NCBI GenBank assembly: GCA_900767585.1
Contig: CAAFZP010000125.1
Span: 1-13,710, forward strand
DNA: 13,710 bases
Reading direction: 5' to 3'
Source: Lachnospiraceae bacterium
GTDB taxonomy: Bacteria > Bacillota > Clostridia > Lachnospirales > Lachnospiraceae
The notes below the pieces were generated by a model. The model was not told the DNA's origin, did not search any database, and was given only the letters and a program-made list of their open reading frames with translations. The position numbers were made by a program, and so were the translations under genes. This document shows positions 7,166 through 13,710 of the stretch, piece after piece (position 1 is the stretch's first letter; every line of letters starts with the position of its first letter).

Positions 7166-7420
7166 AAGCATACTCCGTGTTACCACCTTATTTCACGCTT
7201 ACCTCACGATAAACGCCTTTCCAAGTATGAAATCCATACTTCAGCACTGATAACGTGTGCCACTCCGTCTACCCCTACTTGATAAATATTCAGGGAGCAG
7301 CTCCGAGATGTATTCATGCTTCCGGCTTACCGCGCCTCTCATCCACCGGCTGCTTTCTGTGGCAGCTTCCCACAAGCACTACTTGTTCTCTTCCTCGCTT
7401 TTACTATCATTCACAATGAT
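7135..7420 (-). ncRNA. T-box riboswitch of tyrS (tyrosine-specific)
   Basis: This leader RNA senses uncharged tRNA-Tyr and allows read-through into tyrS. The conserved T-box core AAGGTGGTAACACGG is at about 7175-7189 on the minus strand. Just after it is the terminator (7135-7165) that the tRNA-stabilised antiterminator would prevent. Upstream, a Stem I region includes GAGGAAGAGAACAAGTAGTG (GA-rich base motif) and a likely specifier codon UAC (7310-7312) in GAATACATCTCGGAGC, matching tyrosine. The total leader of about 285 nt to the terminator is normal for the class. The specifier position is inferred from context; the T-box and terminator are clear. Confidence 0.94.
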
Positions 7421-7421
7421 A
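7405..7421 (-). promoter_or_regulatory. Perfect inverted repeat at the predicted tyrS transcription start
   Basis: TATCATT, CAC and AATGATA form a perfect 7-bp stem that begins just after the -10 box. It would be a 5'-terminal stem-loop of the leader RNA, or an operator covering the start site. Confidence 0.5.
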
Positions 7422-7426
7422 ATCTG

Positions 7427-7455
7427 ATTATACTTGAATCCACCCATTTTGTCCA
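7427..7455 (-). promoter_or_regulatory. sigma-A promoter of tyrS T-box leader
   Basis: Minus-strand TGGACA (7450-7455), a 17-bp spacer and a perfect TATAAT (7427-7432) lie just upstream of the T-box leader, with a predicted start near 7420. Confidence 0.85.
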
Positions 7456-7465
7456 GTTTTTTCTG

Positions 7466-7543
7466 TCACACCCATCCGTCGCATCCACACGTCCATCCAA
7501 CCCGACAACCATCCGGCTTCGTACATCCATTCACACCCATCCG
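7466..7543. repeat. Cluster of CATCC (GGATG) motifs upstream of the tyrS promoter
   Basis: CATCC occurs at 7473, 7482, 7494, 7510, 7524 and 7538. The 13-mer TCACACCCATCCG occurs exactly at 7466-7478 and 7531-7543. The cluster fills the gap between the CDF stop codon and the tyrS promoter. No hairpin terminator for the CDF transcript is visible here. Confidence 0.6.
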
Positions 7544-7545
7544 CT

Positions 7546-8712
7546 CTAGCAATACCCCTTGTCGAACGTAATCACCGTGTAGAACGTCTCCTTCTTCCCG
7601 GCCAGCTTCTTCTGGATCTCATCCTTGATCTGCGCTTCCGTCTTCCTGCACTCATACGGCACCAGCACATCGAAAATCAGATTCGTGTGCGTCGGACCGG
7701 ACACAATCCGGAAATCATGCATGGTAAGTCCCGCATCGATCTCCCGCAGAATCTCGATCATCATATCGCGGCAGACATTTGTCTTCTCGTCATCGTAGTC
7801 GACCGGATCCATATGAATCGTCATGTGTACTTGCAGTTCATCATAGATATTCCGCTCTAACTCATCGATAGCGTCATGGATCTCCATAATATTATCATGG
7901 CAGTCCACTTCCACATGTACGCTGCCGATCAGATTGCCCGGACCATAACTGTGGATGATCAGGTCATGCATGCCATGGCAGAACATATTCTCCGACACAA
8001 GCTCCCGGATTTTCTTCACAAGCTCTTCATCTGCCGGCTGTCCGAGCAGCTGGTCGACCGTATCCTTTACGATACCAAAGCCTGAAATCATAATCATCAC
8101 AGACACAACAATTCCCATGATACCGTCGATCGGAAGGTCGGAAAATGCCGACATCACGAGCGCAATCATCGTTGCGAGCGTCGCATACACATCACTGAAA
8201 CTGTCTTTCGATGTCGCCAGCATGATCGAAGAAGAAAGCTTCGTTCCAAGCTTCCGGTTCATGATTCCCATGCCAATCTTCACCAGAATCGAAAGGACAA
8301 GCACCAAAAGTGCAACTACCGAAAATGTCACGCGCTCCGGATGCAGCACTTTCATCACCGAACTCTTCAACAGCTCAAACCCGACAGCCAGAATCGCTGC
8401 CGCTATAATCAAAGACGTCAGGTACTCCATCCGTCCATGCCCAAACGGATGATCGCGATCGGCCGGTTTTGCCGCCATCTTATAGCCAAACATCGTCACG
8501 ATGCAGGTTGCACAATCCGACAGGTTATTCACACCATCCGATACGATGGAGATGGAACCTGCCGCAAGTCCGATTGCAAGCTTGCTTCCAAACAGAAGAA
8601 TATTGCAGATGATTCCAACGATCGAAGAAAAAAATCCATACCGTTTCCGGACATCCGGCCGCTCGATGTCATCCGCATCCTTTATACACTTATGAATCAG
8701 AAACTCAAGCAC
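7546..8712 (-). CDS. Cation diffusion facilitator, probable Mn2+ exporter
   Basis: This 388-residue inner-membrane antiporter belongs to the CDF family, which exports divalent metal using proton exchange. About six transmembrane helices occupy residues 25-220. Metal-site motifs are SDGVNNLSD in helix 2 (Asn62, Asp66) and SKDSFSD in helix 5 (Asp170, Asp174), with DHPFGHGRMEYL at 87-98 between helices. An Asn-Asp-Asp-Asp site is characteristic of the manganese CDF group; zinc transporters usually carry His or Asp in place of Asn62. The C-terminal cytoplasmic dimerisation domain (about 225-310) is followed by a second, similar domain (about 315-388). The start codon is GTG at 8712, with AAGGAG about 10 nt upstream. 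It overlaps the preceding ligase gene by 8 bp, so translation is probably coupled. Confidence 0.92.
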   Translation of the reverse strand: MLEFLIHKCIKDADDIERPDVRKRYGFFSSIVGIICNILLFGSKLAIGLAAGSISIVSDGVNNLSDCATCIVTMFGYKMAAKPADRDHPFGHGRMEYLTSLIIAAAILAVGFELLKSSVMKVLHPERVTFSVVALLVLVLSILVKIGMGIMNRKLGTKLSSSIMLATSKDSFSDVYATLATMIALVMSAFSDLPIDGIMGIVVSVMIMISGFGIVKDTVDQLLGQPADEELVKKIRELVSENMFCHGMHDLIIHSYGPGNLIGSVHVEVDCHDNIMEIHDAIDELERNIYDELQVHMTIHMDPVDYDDEKTNVCRDMMIEILREIDAGLTMHDFRIVSGPTHTNLIFDVLVPYECRKTEAQIKDEIQKKLAGKKETFYTVITFDKGYC

Positions 8713-10294
8713 GTTCCTCTAACTCCTTTACCTTTCTACAATAATTCACAGTTCCGACCCCCATCGCCATAAATACGAAAAACAATGGTGTTGTAATCGG
8801 CTGATTCAGATTCAAGACACTCTGCGCAAAATATGCAACCGTCGCTGCCAGGCACACACAGATCCATGCATGCTCCTTTGCATGCTTCCACATATACACG
8901 ATACTGCTTCCTACAAGCGCCAGGTAAGAAAGCAGTCCCAGGATCCCGGTTGTAAACAAATATTGCAGCAGCTCATTATGCGCATTGTCATAGACTTTTC
9001 CGGTTACCTGCACCATCTCATTGTAACATGCAGCTTTCAAAGTCACACGCACCGATTCATTTCCATAGCCAAACAGCTTATTTACAAATGGCGCATCCCC
9101 GTAAACTTCTACGATCTTCCGCCAGATATATCCGCGGTAGCTGCCCCACTTGTCGTCGAACGTAAGCAGAGAAGAACCCGTAACCGCCAGCACGATCACA
9201 GCAATCACGCCAAGTGCCACGCATGCACCACAGGCAATCAGCACAATCTTCTTTTTGTTCCATGCAGCGATCCGTGTACCAAACTTCGCATGCAGGATAC
9301 ACACAACTACACACACGAGCAGCGAGACCGCACATAAAAAGCATGCGATATCCAGCCGGTTTAACGCGATTGCAAGCCCACCCCGCTTCTTGTCATAGCG
9401 TGTGTGCGCATATTTGTTGATGAACCCAAGCACGAGATTTCCCACAAATATCAAGAACAGACCAAACGTTCCATACCGGACTTTTCCCTGCAGAAAAGCA
9501 AGGATAAAAAGCACCGCCACACCTGCTGCAATCCCCAGGAATACACTGTCGCTGTTTGCAATCAGAATGTTACATCCGGCTGCAATAAGCAGAATCCCGG
9601 ATATCACGCGGTATCCCCAGTTTTTACAGAAGATAAACACTGCCAGGAAAACCGGTATCGCGATAGAAAGAAAACTCGCATACATATTGATATTTCCAAA
9701 TGTCGATATAAACTTCGTATATTGTTTCTCTGCGATATTGTACCGCAGGTTCAGAAAGTCATGCTCCATGTGCTGCCCGATTGCCACCGCAAATGCAAAT
9801 GCACTCGCCGCCGCAAAGAACAAAAAGACAAACATCTGCGGATGAAATCTCTGTGCCAGGACAACTACCATCACGATCAGAATCAGATACATACAAAGCC
9901 CCATATCTCTGCCTTGCGATCCATAGAACGCATCCTTCTTGTCGTCTGCAACAAGCCATGCAAAAAAGTTTGCCATAAGAAACGCGACAGCCCAAAACTC
10001 CGGTCTTAGAAACCGTGTCCGCCCAGTGTCTGTCACGAGCAGAGAATCATAATGATAATAATTTTTCAAGCTCGCTTCCACCACATACCCAATCAGCGCA
10101 AGTGCCAAGTACACACCTGTCGCATACAGAAAGAAATGGTATTTCGTAATCGTAATATTAAAATAATGATCATCATAGATAATCGGATAAATACCAAAAA
10201 CCAGAAGCGCATACACATAGGATGCGACATCCATCACGCGCACGCCGGTACAATATCCAAGATTGTCTGATTTTGATTTTGATTTGCTGCTCAT
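8705..10294 (-). CDS. O-antigen ligase/polymerase family membrane protein (Wzy_C)
   Basis: This 529-residue polytopic membrane protein has roughly 11-13 hydrophobic helices. It carries marks of the Wzy/WaaL superfamily, which joins undecaprenyl-linked glycans or transfers them to an acceptor outside the membrane. Visible motifs are FYGSQGRDMG (123-132), STFGNINMYASFL (197-209, the family's FGNPN-like site), WGSYRGYIW (383-391) and DNAHNELLQYLFTTG (436-450) with the conserved His of the large external loop. In a Gram-positive cell the likely product is a capsular, teichoic-like or other cell-wall polysaccharide, but no glycosyltransferase or flippase genes are next to it, so the pathway is unknown. 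The start is an ATG with GGGAG 9 nt upstream. It is the first gene of a transcript with the CDF gene and follows an extended -10 promoter. Confidence 0.9.
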   Translation of the reverse strand: MSSKSKSKSDNLGYCTGVRVMDVASYVYALLVFGIYPIIYDDHYFNITITKYHFFLYATGVYLALALIGYVVEASLKNYYHYDSLLVTDTGRTRFLRPEFWAVAFLMANFFAWLVADDKKDAFYGSQGRDMGLCMYLILIVMVVVLAQRFHPQMFVFLFFAAASAFAFAVAIGQHMEHDFLNLRYNIAEKQYTKFISTFGNINMYASFLSIAIPVFLAVFIFCKNWGYRVISGILLIAAGCNILIANSDSVFLGIAAGVAVLFILAFLQGKVRYGTFGLFLIFVGNLVLGFINKYAHTRYDKKRGGLAIALNRLDIACFLCAVSLLVCVVVCILHAKFGTRIAAWNKKKIVLIACGACVALGVIAVIVLAVTGSSLLTFDDKWGSYRGYIWRKIVEVYGDAPFVNKLFGYGNESVRVTLKAACYNEMVQVTGKVYDNAHNELLQYLFTTGILGLLSYLALVGSSIVYMWKHAKEHAWICVCLAATVAYFAQSVLNLNQPITTPLFFVFMAMGVGTVNYCRKVKELEERA

Positions 10295-10328
10295 TCGTAT
10301 CTGCTCCCATCTGATTAGACTGTTTCCA

Positions 10329-10351
10329 ATTATAGCAATTTCTTTTCGAAA
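10329..10351 (-). promoter_or_regulatory. Probable extended -10 promoter of the ligase-CDF operon
   Basis: Minus-strand TGCTATAAT contains a perfect -10 box (10329-10334) and the TGn extension. The -35 element is weak (TGGATT at 17 bp). It lies about 35 bp upstream of the ligase start and just downstream of the tRNA terminator. Confidence 0.6.
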
Positions 10352-10376
10352 AATCCATGATTATTTCCAAACAACG

Positions 10377-10411
10377 CAAAAAAAGAAGAGAACTGATATT
10401 CTCTTCTTTTT
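10377..10411 (-). terminator. Terminator of the tRNA-Leu transcript
   Basis: A 13-bp stem pairs 10399-10411 with 10380-10392 around a 6-nt loop, followed on the minus strand by a T-run. It lies 5 bp beyond the 3' end of the tRNA and separates it from the ligase gene. Confidence 0.88.
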
Positions 10412-10416
10412 CGTAA

Positions 10417-10500
10417 TGCGGGAGATGGGACTTGAACCCACACGACGTTGCCATCACTAGATCCTTAGTCTAGCCTGTCTGCCAATTCCAGCACTCCCGC
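10417..10500 (-). tRNA. tRNA-Leu (anticodon AAG)
   Basis: The minus strand folds as a class II tRNA. The acceptor stem is GCGGGAG/CTCCCGC with discriminator A. The D arm is GGAATTGGCAGACAGG. The anticodon stem CTAGA/TCTAG encloses the 7-nt loop CTAAGGA, giving anticodon AAG. A long variable arm (GATG, GCAA loop, CGTC) follows, and the T arm is GTGGG-TTCAAGT-CCCAT. The AAG anticodon reads CUU, and CUC if A34 is changed to inosine. CCA is not encoded. The gene has its own promoter and terminator. Confidence 0.96.
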
Positions 10501-10505
10501 ATGTT

Positions 10506-10533
10506 CTTGCGTGTCGCTCACGCTCAACGCAAG
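10506..10533 (-). other. Hairpin in the tRNA-Leu 5' leader
   Basis: CTTGCGT (10506-10512) pairs with ACGCAAG (10527-10533). It sits between the promoter and the mature tRNA 5' end and may influence processing. No other role is evident. Confidence 0.45.
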
Positions 10534-10537
10534 ACAT

Positions 10538-10566
10538 ATAATATCATTTTGAGATTCACTTGTCAA
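10538..10566 (-). promoter_or_regulatory. sigma-A promoter of tRNA-Leu
   Basis: A perfect minus-strand TTGACA (10561-10566), a 17-bp spacer and TATTAT (10538-10543) precede the tRNA by about 37 bp. It starts about 48 bp past the stop codon of the ChW protein gene. Confidence 0.85.
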
Positions 10567-10613
10567 CTACTTTTTTCAAAAAATTTGTCGAAAAAATCTT
10601 GACCAAAATTCTG

Positions 10614-12989
10614 TTATCGCCTGATATAAGAAAAGCGATTTTCCGACCGGATTCCACCATAATTCATAGCCGGTGCAGCACTCCCCTTTTCCACAAGTAC
10701 AACCTGGATCCCTTCGAGCCGCTTTGCAAGCCCGGATGTACCGGCGGGGGCACCATTACGCGCCCAGCCAAGCCAGCCATAAGACTGCGCATGCACGCGG
10801 TAATATACATCATAGTGCTGCGCCATCTCCCCGGTCAACGCAATACAGATCCCTTCGAGTCGCTTTGCCTCGCCGCTCGTTCCACTCATCCGGCCGTCCC
10901 TGCGCCAGGTATCCGGATTGTCCGGATTTTCCTGCCAACCATACGTCTGAACATGGGTTGTGTACACAACACTGCCTGAATAAGGCTTATTGGTAAGCTT
11001 GATACAGATACCCTCGAGTCGTTTTGCTTCCCCGCTCGTTCCGCTCATCTGTCCATTGTATCTCCAGCCCTGCCAGCCATACGTCTGGACATGCGTACGC
11101 GTAAGTATATTACATTGGTCTTCCCCCGGAATCTGCGGATTCTGACTATCTGTCGAGTTCTGGTTCAACACCGGAGCCAGTCCCGGAAGCGCAATATACA
11201 TCTCGGACCGGTGCACATAAGCTGTTGCATTGACACCCGCATAGTCCAACCCCGGTGCAGTACTCCCCTTCGGCAGCACAACGATCTGGATCCCTTCCAG
11301 TCTTTTTGCGTATCCGCCGGAACCGGCAGGCGCACCATTCTTCGCCCATCCAAGCCAGCCATATGTCTGCGCATGCACACGATAAAACACATCATACTTA
11401 TCCCGGTCAGCCCCTGTCAGTCTGATCTTGATTGCTTCTAAGCGCTTTCCTTCTGCTTCTGTTCCACTCAGGTCTCCATTTGATGCCCAAGGCAGCCACC
11501 CATACGTCTGGCAATGCGTCGTATACTGGATTCCAAGATCCGCGTCCCCGCTCACCGTGATCATAATACCCTCGAGCCGCTTTCCTTCTGCATTGGTTCC
11601 GCTTAAACGTCCATTTGTAACTGCACTCTGCCAGCCATACGTCTGGACATGCGTACGATAAGACACTGTAATGTCCGCCTGTTTTTCCGGAGCACGCACT
11701 TCCACGGTACAGACTGCTTTCAGATTATTTGTCCGTTTCCGTACCGTAATCTGTGTTTTTCCTGCACCGACAGCCGTCACCGTTCCGTTTGCGTCTACCG
11801 TCGCAACCCGGATATCGCCGGACACATAGGAAAGACCCTGATCCGTCACGTCCGCCGGTGAAAATACCGTGCGGATCGTCGCAACCGGATTGCTGGCGAG
11901 ATCAAGAACAATCGAAGGATTTTCCAGCGAGATTGCATCCGCCTCCACGACTGTTTTTACAGAATTATAATCAACCGGACACGAAGGTGCCAGAGTATCA
12001 TAATAATCATGCGGTGTATGCGATTCCTTTGAAGTTCCATCATACGCCATCATCGTCGCATCTGATTTTGCCATATATGCATACCGGTACAAACCGGTAT
12101 CCCCCCATGTCATGTCGACATTGTACCACCGGTCACCAAGCTTTGTACGGTTCCATGCATGTGATTTGCTCGTCACAGAAACCGTACGGAGCCCGCCTGC
12201 ATTTGTGATTGCACTATACAGCTTCGCATAACCGGCACACACAGACTTCTGCGTCATCACGGCACTGTAAAGCGACTGGTTAAAAATATCACTGACACCG
12301 GTCTGGTCATAAGAGACATTGTCACATACAATATCACACGCTTTCTTCATCTTCTTATACTCTGTCGTCTGCGCTGCAACCTCCTGCGCCCAGCCATCCA
12401 CGATACGGAAGATCTCAGAAGACATATCCGAACGGGAATCGCCATCCGCAAACGTGTCATAGACCTTGATATACACGACTTTACTATTATAATAAAGTCC
12501 ATTCGCCAGGAAATAATACTCCGGATTCTGATAATTAAAGATATAAACAAGCGCAGACAGATCTTCCTTGGACATATTATCATGGGAAAATGGTCCGATT
12601 CCATAGACTGCCTTGCCATTTACCATCAACTTCGTGATGTCGGCCCGGGTATTCATATACCGTTCACACATGGCCGCCATCGCATCGTAGATACTCTGCC
12701 ATTCTTCGTTCATATTCTCATAACAATACGTATCTCCGTATCGATCCCAGTCCGACCGGTTCACAGCCGAAAACAACGTACTGTCATCGCCATTGCTATA
12801 GACTGCCTGTTCCGACGCATCGAGTTCTCCATAGCTTTCGTCGATTTCCACTGCCTCGATTGGAAGCAGATCTCCGGTCGGAAGCTCCTGCTCCTCCGCA
12901 TGTACATGCACCGGAACCATCAGCATCGAAATCATACAGACTACTGCCAGGATCCAGCTTAAAATTTTCTTTTCTTTTGCAATTTTCAA
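10614..12989 (-). CDS. Secreted ChW-repeat protein with transglutaminase-like and Big_2 domains
   Basis: This 791-residue secreted protein starts at the TTG at 12989. A GGAGG site lies exactly 8 nt upstream of it. An in-frame ATG at 13004 would add five residues, but it overlaps that GGAGG and has only a poor site of its own. Numbering from the TTG: a signal peptide covers 1-31 (cleavage near HVHA-EEQ), and a transglutaminase/protease-like domain about 110-320. That domain has the triad Cys251 (SVCAGYAK), His277 (SHAWN) and Asp292 (VDMTWGD). A bacterial Ig-like Big_2 domain spans about 352-433. Six ChW repeats, around QTYGW and KRLEGI motifs, span about 441-770. No sortase motif or lipobox is visible, so the ChW repeats may mediate surface attachment. 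Substrate and partners are unknown. Confidence 0.93.
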   Translation of the reverse strand: MKIAKEKKILSWILAVVCMISMLMVPVHVHAEEQELPTGDLLPIEAVEIDESYGELDASEQAVYSNGDDSTLFSAVNRSDWDRYGDTYCYENMNEEWQSIYDAMAAMCERYMNTRADITKLMVNGKAVYGIGPFSHDNMSKEDLSALVYIFNYQNPEYYFLANGLYYNSKVVYIKVYDTFADGDSRSDMSSEIFRIVDGWAQEVAAQTTEYKKMKKACDIVCDNVSYDQTGVSDIFNQSLYSAVMTQKSVCAGYAKLYSAITNAGGLRTVSVTSKSHAWNRTKLGDRWYNVDMTWGDTGLYRYAYMAKSDATMMAYDGTSKESHTPHDYYDTLAPSCPVDYNSVKTVVEADAISLENPSIVLDLASNPVATIRTVFSPADVTDQGLSYVSGDIRVATVDANGTVTAVGAGKTQITVRKRTNNLKAVCTVEVRAPEKQADITVSYRTHVQTYGWQSAVTNGRLSGTNAEGKRLEGIMITVSGDADLGIQYTTHCQTYGWLPWASNGDLSGTEAEGKRLEAIKIRLTGADRDKYDVFYRVHAQTYGWLGWAKNGAPAGSGGYAKRLEGIQIVVLPKGSTAPGLDYAGVNATAYVHRSEMYIALPGLAPVLNQNSTDSQNPQIPGEDQCNILTRTHVQTYGWQGWRYNGQMSGTSGEAKRLEGICIKLTNKPYSGSVVYTTHVQTYGWQENPDNPDTWRRDGRMSGTSGEAKRLEGICIALTGEMAQHYDVYYRVHAQSYGWLGWARNGAPAGTSGLAKRLEGIQVVLVEKGSAAPAMNYGGIRSENRFSYIRR
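10680..11669 (-). repeat. Six ChW repeats arranged as two A-B-C triplets
   Basis: Six repeats of about 45 residues share QTYGW...(L/M)SGT...AKRLEGI. Repeats 3 and 6 form a distinct subtype (YRVHAQTYGWLGWAKNG, then VVLxxKGSxAP). Repeats 1-3 and 4-6 therefore form two similar triplets separated by a linker of about 45 residues (11110-11245), suggesting block duplication. Confidence 0.85.
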
Positions 12990-13033
12990 AGATACAACCT
13001 CCATTTCCAGGCTGTCACATCACGCCTGTCTGT

Positions 13034-13063
13034 ATTATAACAAAACCCGCTGTCAAAAGACAA
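13034..13063 (-). promoter_or_regulatory. Putative promoter of the ChW gene, overlapping the rplT terminator
   Basis: A perfect minus-strand TATAAT (13034-13039) lies about 45 bp upstream of the TTG start. A possible -35 box TTGTCT lies 18 bp upstream, inside the hairpin of the rplT terminator. The -10 is strong; the -35 is only an approximate match. Confidence 0.55.
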
Positions 13064-13073
13064 CGGGTTTTTA
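13042..13073 (-). terminator. Terminator of the rpmI-rplT operon
   Basis: AAACCCG-TGTC and GACA-CGGGTTT arms, with one mismatch and a 4-nt loop, form a hairpin flanked by T-rich runs on both strands, so it could act in both directions. It lies 16 bp past the rplT stop codon. Confidence 0.88.
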
Positions 13074-13088
13074 TTATAGACGGATAAT

Positions 13089-13445
13089 TTATGCGAGCTT
13101 GCTCTTTGCAACCTCTACTACCTTTGTGAAGCCTTCTGGATCGCTGATTGCCATCTCGGAAAGCATCTTTCTGTTCAGATCTACACCTGCAAGCTTCAGG
13201 CCATACATCAGCTTGCTGTATGAAAGTCCGTTCATTCTGGCTGCAGCATTGATACGAGCGATCCAGAGCTGTCTGAACTGTCTCTTTCTCTGCTTTCTGC
13301 CAGCATAAGAAGATGTAAGGGCTCTCATCACTGACTGCTTTGCTACTCTGTACTGCTTTGATCTTGCTCCCTTGTATCCTTTTGCGAGCTTCAATGTTCT
13401 ATTATGTCTCTTCTTAGCGCCTACGCCGCCTTTAATTCTTGCCAT
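13089..13445 (-). CDS. rplT: 50S ribosomal protein L20
   Basis: L20 binds 23S rRNA and is needed for early assembly of the large subunit; in many bacteria it also represses its own operon. The 118-residue protein has the family's typical length and start (MARIKGGVGAKKRHNR) and the conserved AYAGRKQRKR-like stretch around residues 48-60 (SSYAGRKQRKRQFRQLW), followed by the globular domain ending SKLA. AGGAGG lies 8-9 nt upstream of the ATG. It follows rpmI by 20 bp, the usual infC-rpmI-rplT order. Any L20-responsive leader would lie upstream of infC, outside the window. Confidence 0.98.
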   Translation of the reverse strand: MARIKGGVGAKKRHNRTLKLAKGYKGARSKQYRVAKQSVMRALTSSYAGRKQRKRQFRQLWIARINAAARMNGLSYSKLMYGLKLAGVDLNRKMLSEMAISDPEGFTKVVEVAKSKLA

Positions 13446-13465
13446 CGTTCATTCCTCCTAATATC

Positions 13466-13663
13466 CTATAAATATGGTAAAATCTTCTTCATAACTTTGC
13501 TGTTTGTAGCGTCAGTCATAGTTGCTTTTCTAAGATTTCTCTTTCTCTTAGTGGTCTTCTTTGTTAAGATATGACTCTTATAAGCTTTAGATCTCTTTAA
13601 ACCGCCGTTAGCTGTTTTCTTGAAACGCTTAGCTGCTGCTCTTTTTGTCTTTAATTTAGCCAT
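13466..13663 (-). CDS. rpmI: 50S ribosomal protein L35
   Basis: L35 is a small, very basic protein of the large ribosomal subunit. The 65-residue sequence has the family's KTKRAAAKRFKKTANG start, a central SHILTKKTTKRKRNLRK region and the end KILPYL. AGGAGG lies about 11 nt upstream of the ATG. It is presumably co-transcribed with an upstream infC beyond the window and with rplT 20 bp downstream. Confidence 0.97.
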   Translation of the reverse strand: MAKLKTKRAAAKRFKKTANGGLKRSKAYKSHILTKKTTKRKRNLRKATMTDATNSKVMKKILPYL

Positions 13664-13710
13664 TTTACTCTACTTCCTCCTTGAATTATATGTCTATAAT
13701 AATTTAACGC

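Noticed and set aside
8870..10009. Several plus-strand open frames opposite the ligase gene
   Set aside because: They are shadows of a membrane protein with clear Wzy_C motifs.
13664..13710. End of infC at the right edge
   Set aside because: Stops occur in two frames, but fewer than 50 bp are available, too little to identify the gene.

Overview
The window looks like a chromosomal segment of a low-to-moderate GC Gram-positive anaerobe of the class Clostridia, most likely the family Lachnospiraceae. The evidence is a type III glutamine synthetase, a T-box controlled tyrS, GGAGG ribosome binding sites, a cell-surface protein with clostridial ChW repeats, and a tRNA-Leu with an AAG anticodon. 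A species cannot be named from sequence alone. Every convincing gene lies on the minus strand, so transcription runs from high to low coordinates. Open frames on the plus strand are shadows of these genes or of repeats.

From the right edge, in transcription order: rpmI and rplT (ribosomal proteins L35 and L20, normally preceded by infC, which would lie outside the window) end at a strong hairpin terminator. A secreted 791-residue protein follows, with a signal peptide, a transglutaminase-like domain, a Big_2-type domain and six ChW repeats. A tRNA-Leu(AAG) comes next, with its own promoter and terminator. Then come a Wzy/WaaL-type polysaccharide polymerase or ligase and an overlapping cation diffusion facilitator whose metal-site residues (Asn-Asp-Asp-Asp) suggest manganese export. 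After that is tyrS, with a complete T-box leader (promoter, UAC specifier, T-box sequence, terminator), followed by an unrecognised two-helix membrane protein that probably shares its transcript. The type III glutamine synthetase is next, with its own promoter region and a textbook terminator. The last gene is a HAD-family phosphatase or mutase with an altered catalytic motif.

The left 2 kb is unusual. Between the glutamine synthetase terminator and the HAD gene lies an array of about five units of about 113 bp, rich in terminator-like palindromes. Downstream of the HAD gene is a second structure: GGGGA motifs in alternating orientation every ~31 bp, forming four hairpins about 62 bp apart, with non-identical spacers. 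Farther left, a 46-bp tandem repeat touches the window edge. These repeats are the best candidates for something undescribed; no protein-coding defence or mobile system was recognised.

The genes are mostly core functions: translation (rpmI, rplT, tyrS, tRNA-Leu), nitrogen assimilation (GSIII), metal homeostasis (CDF) and the cell surface (ligase, ChW protein). They are not one pathway. All assignments come from reading motifs by eye, without database searches.
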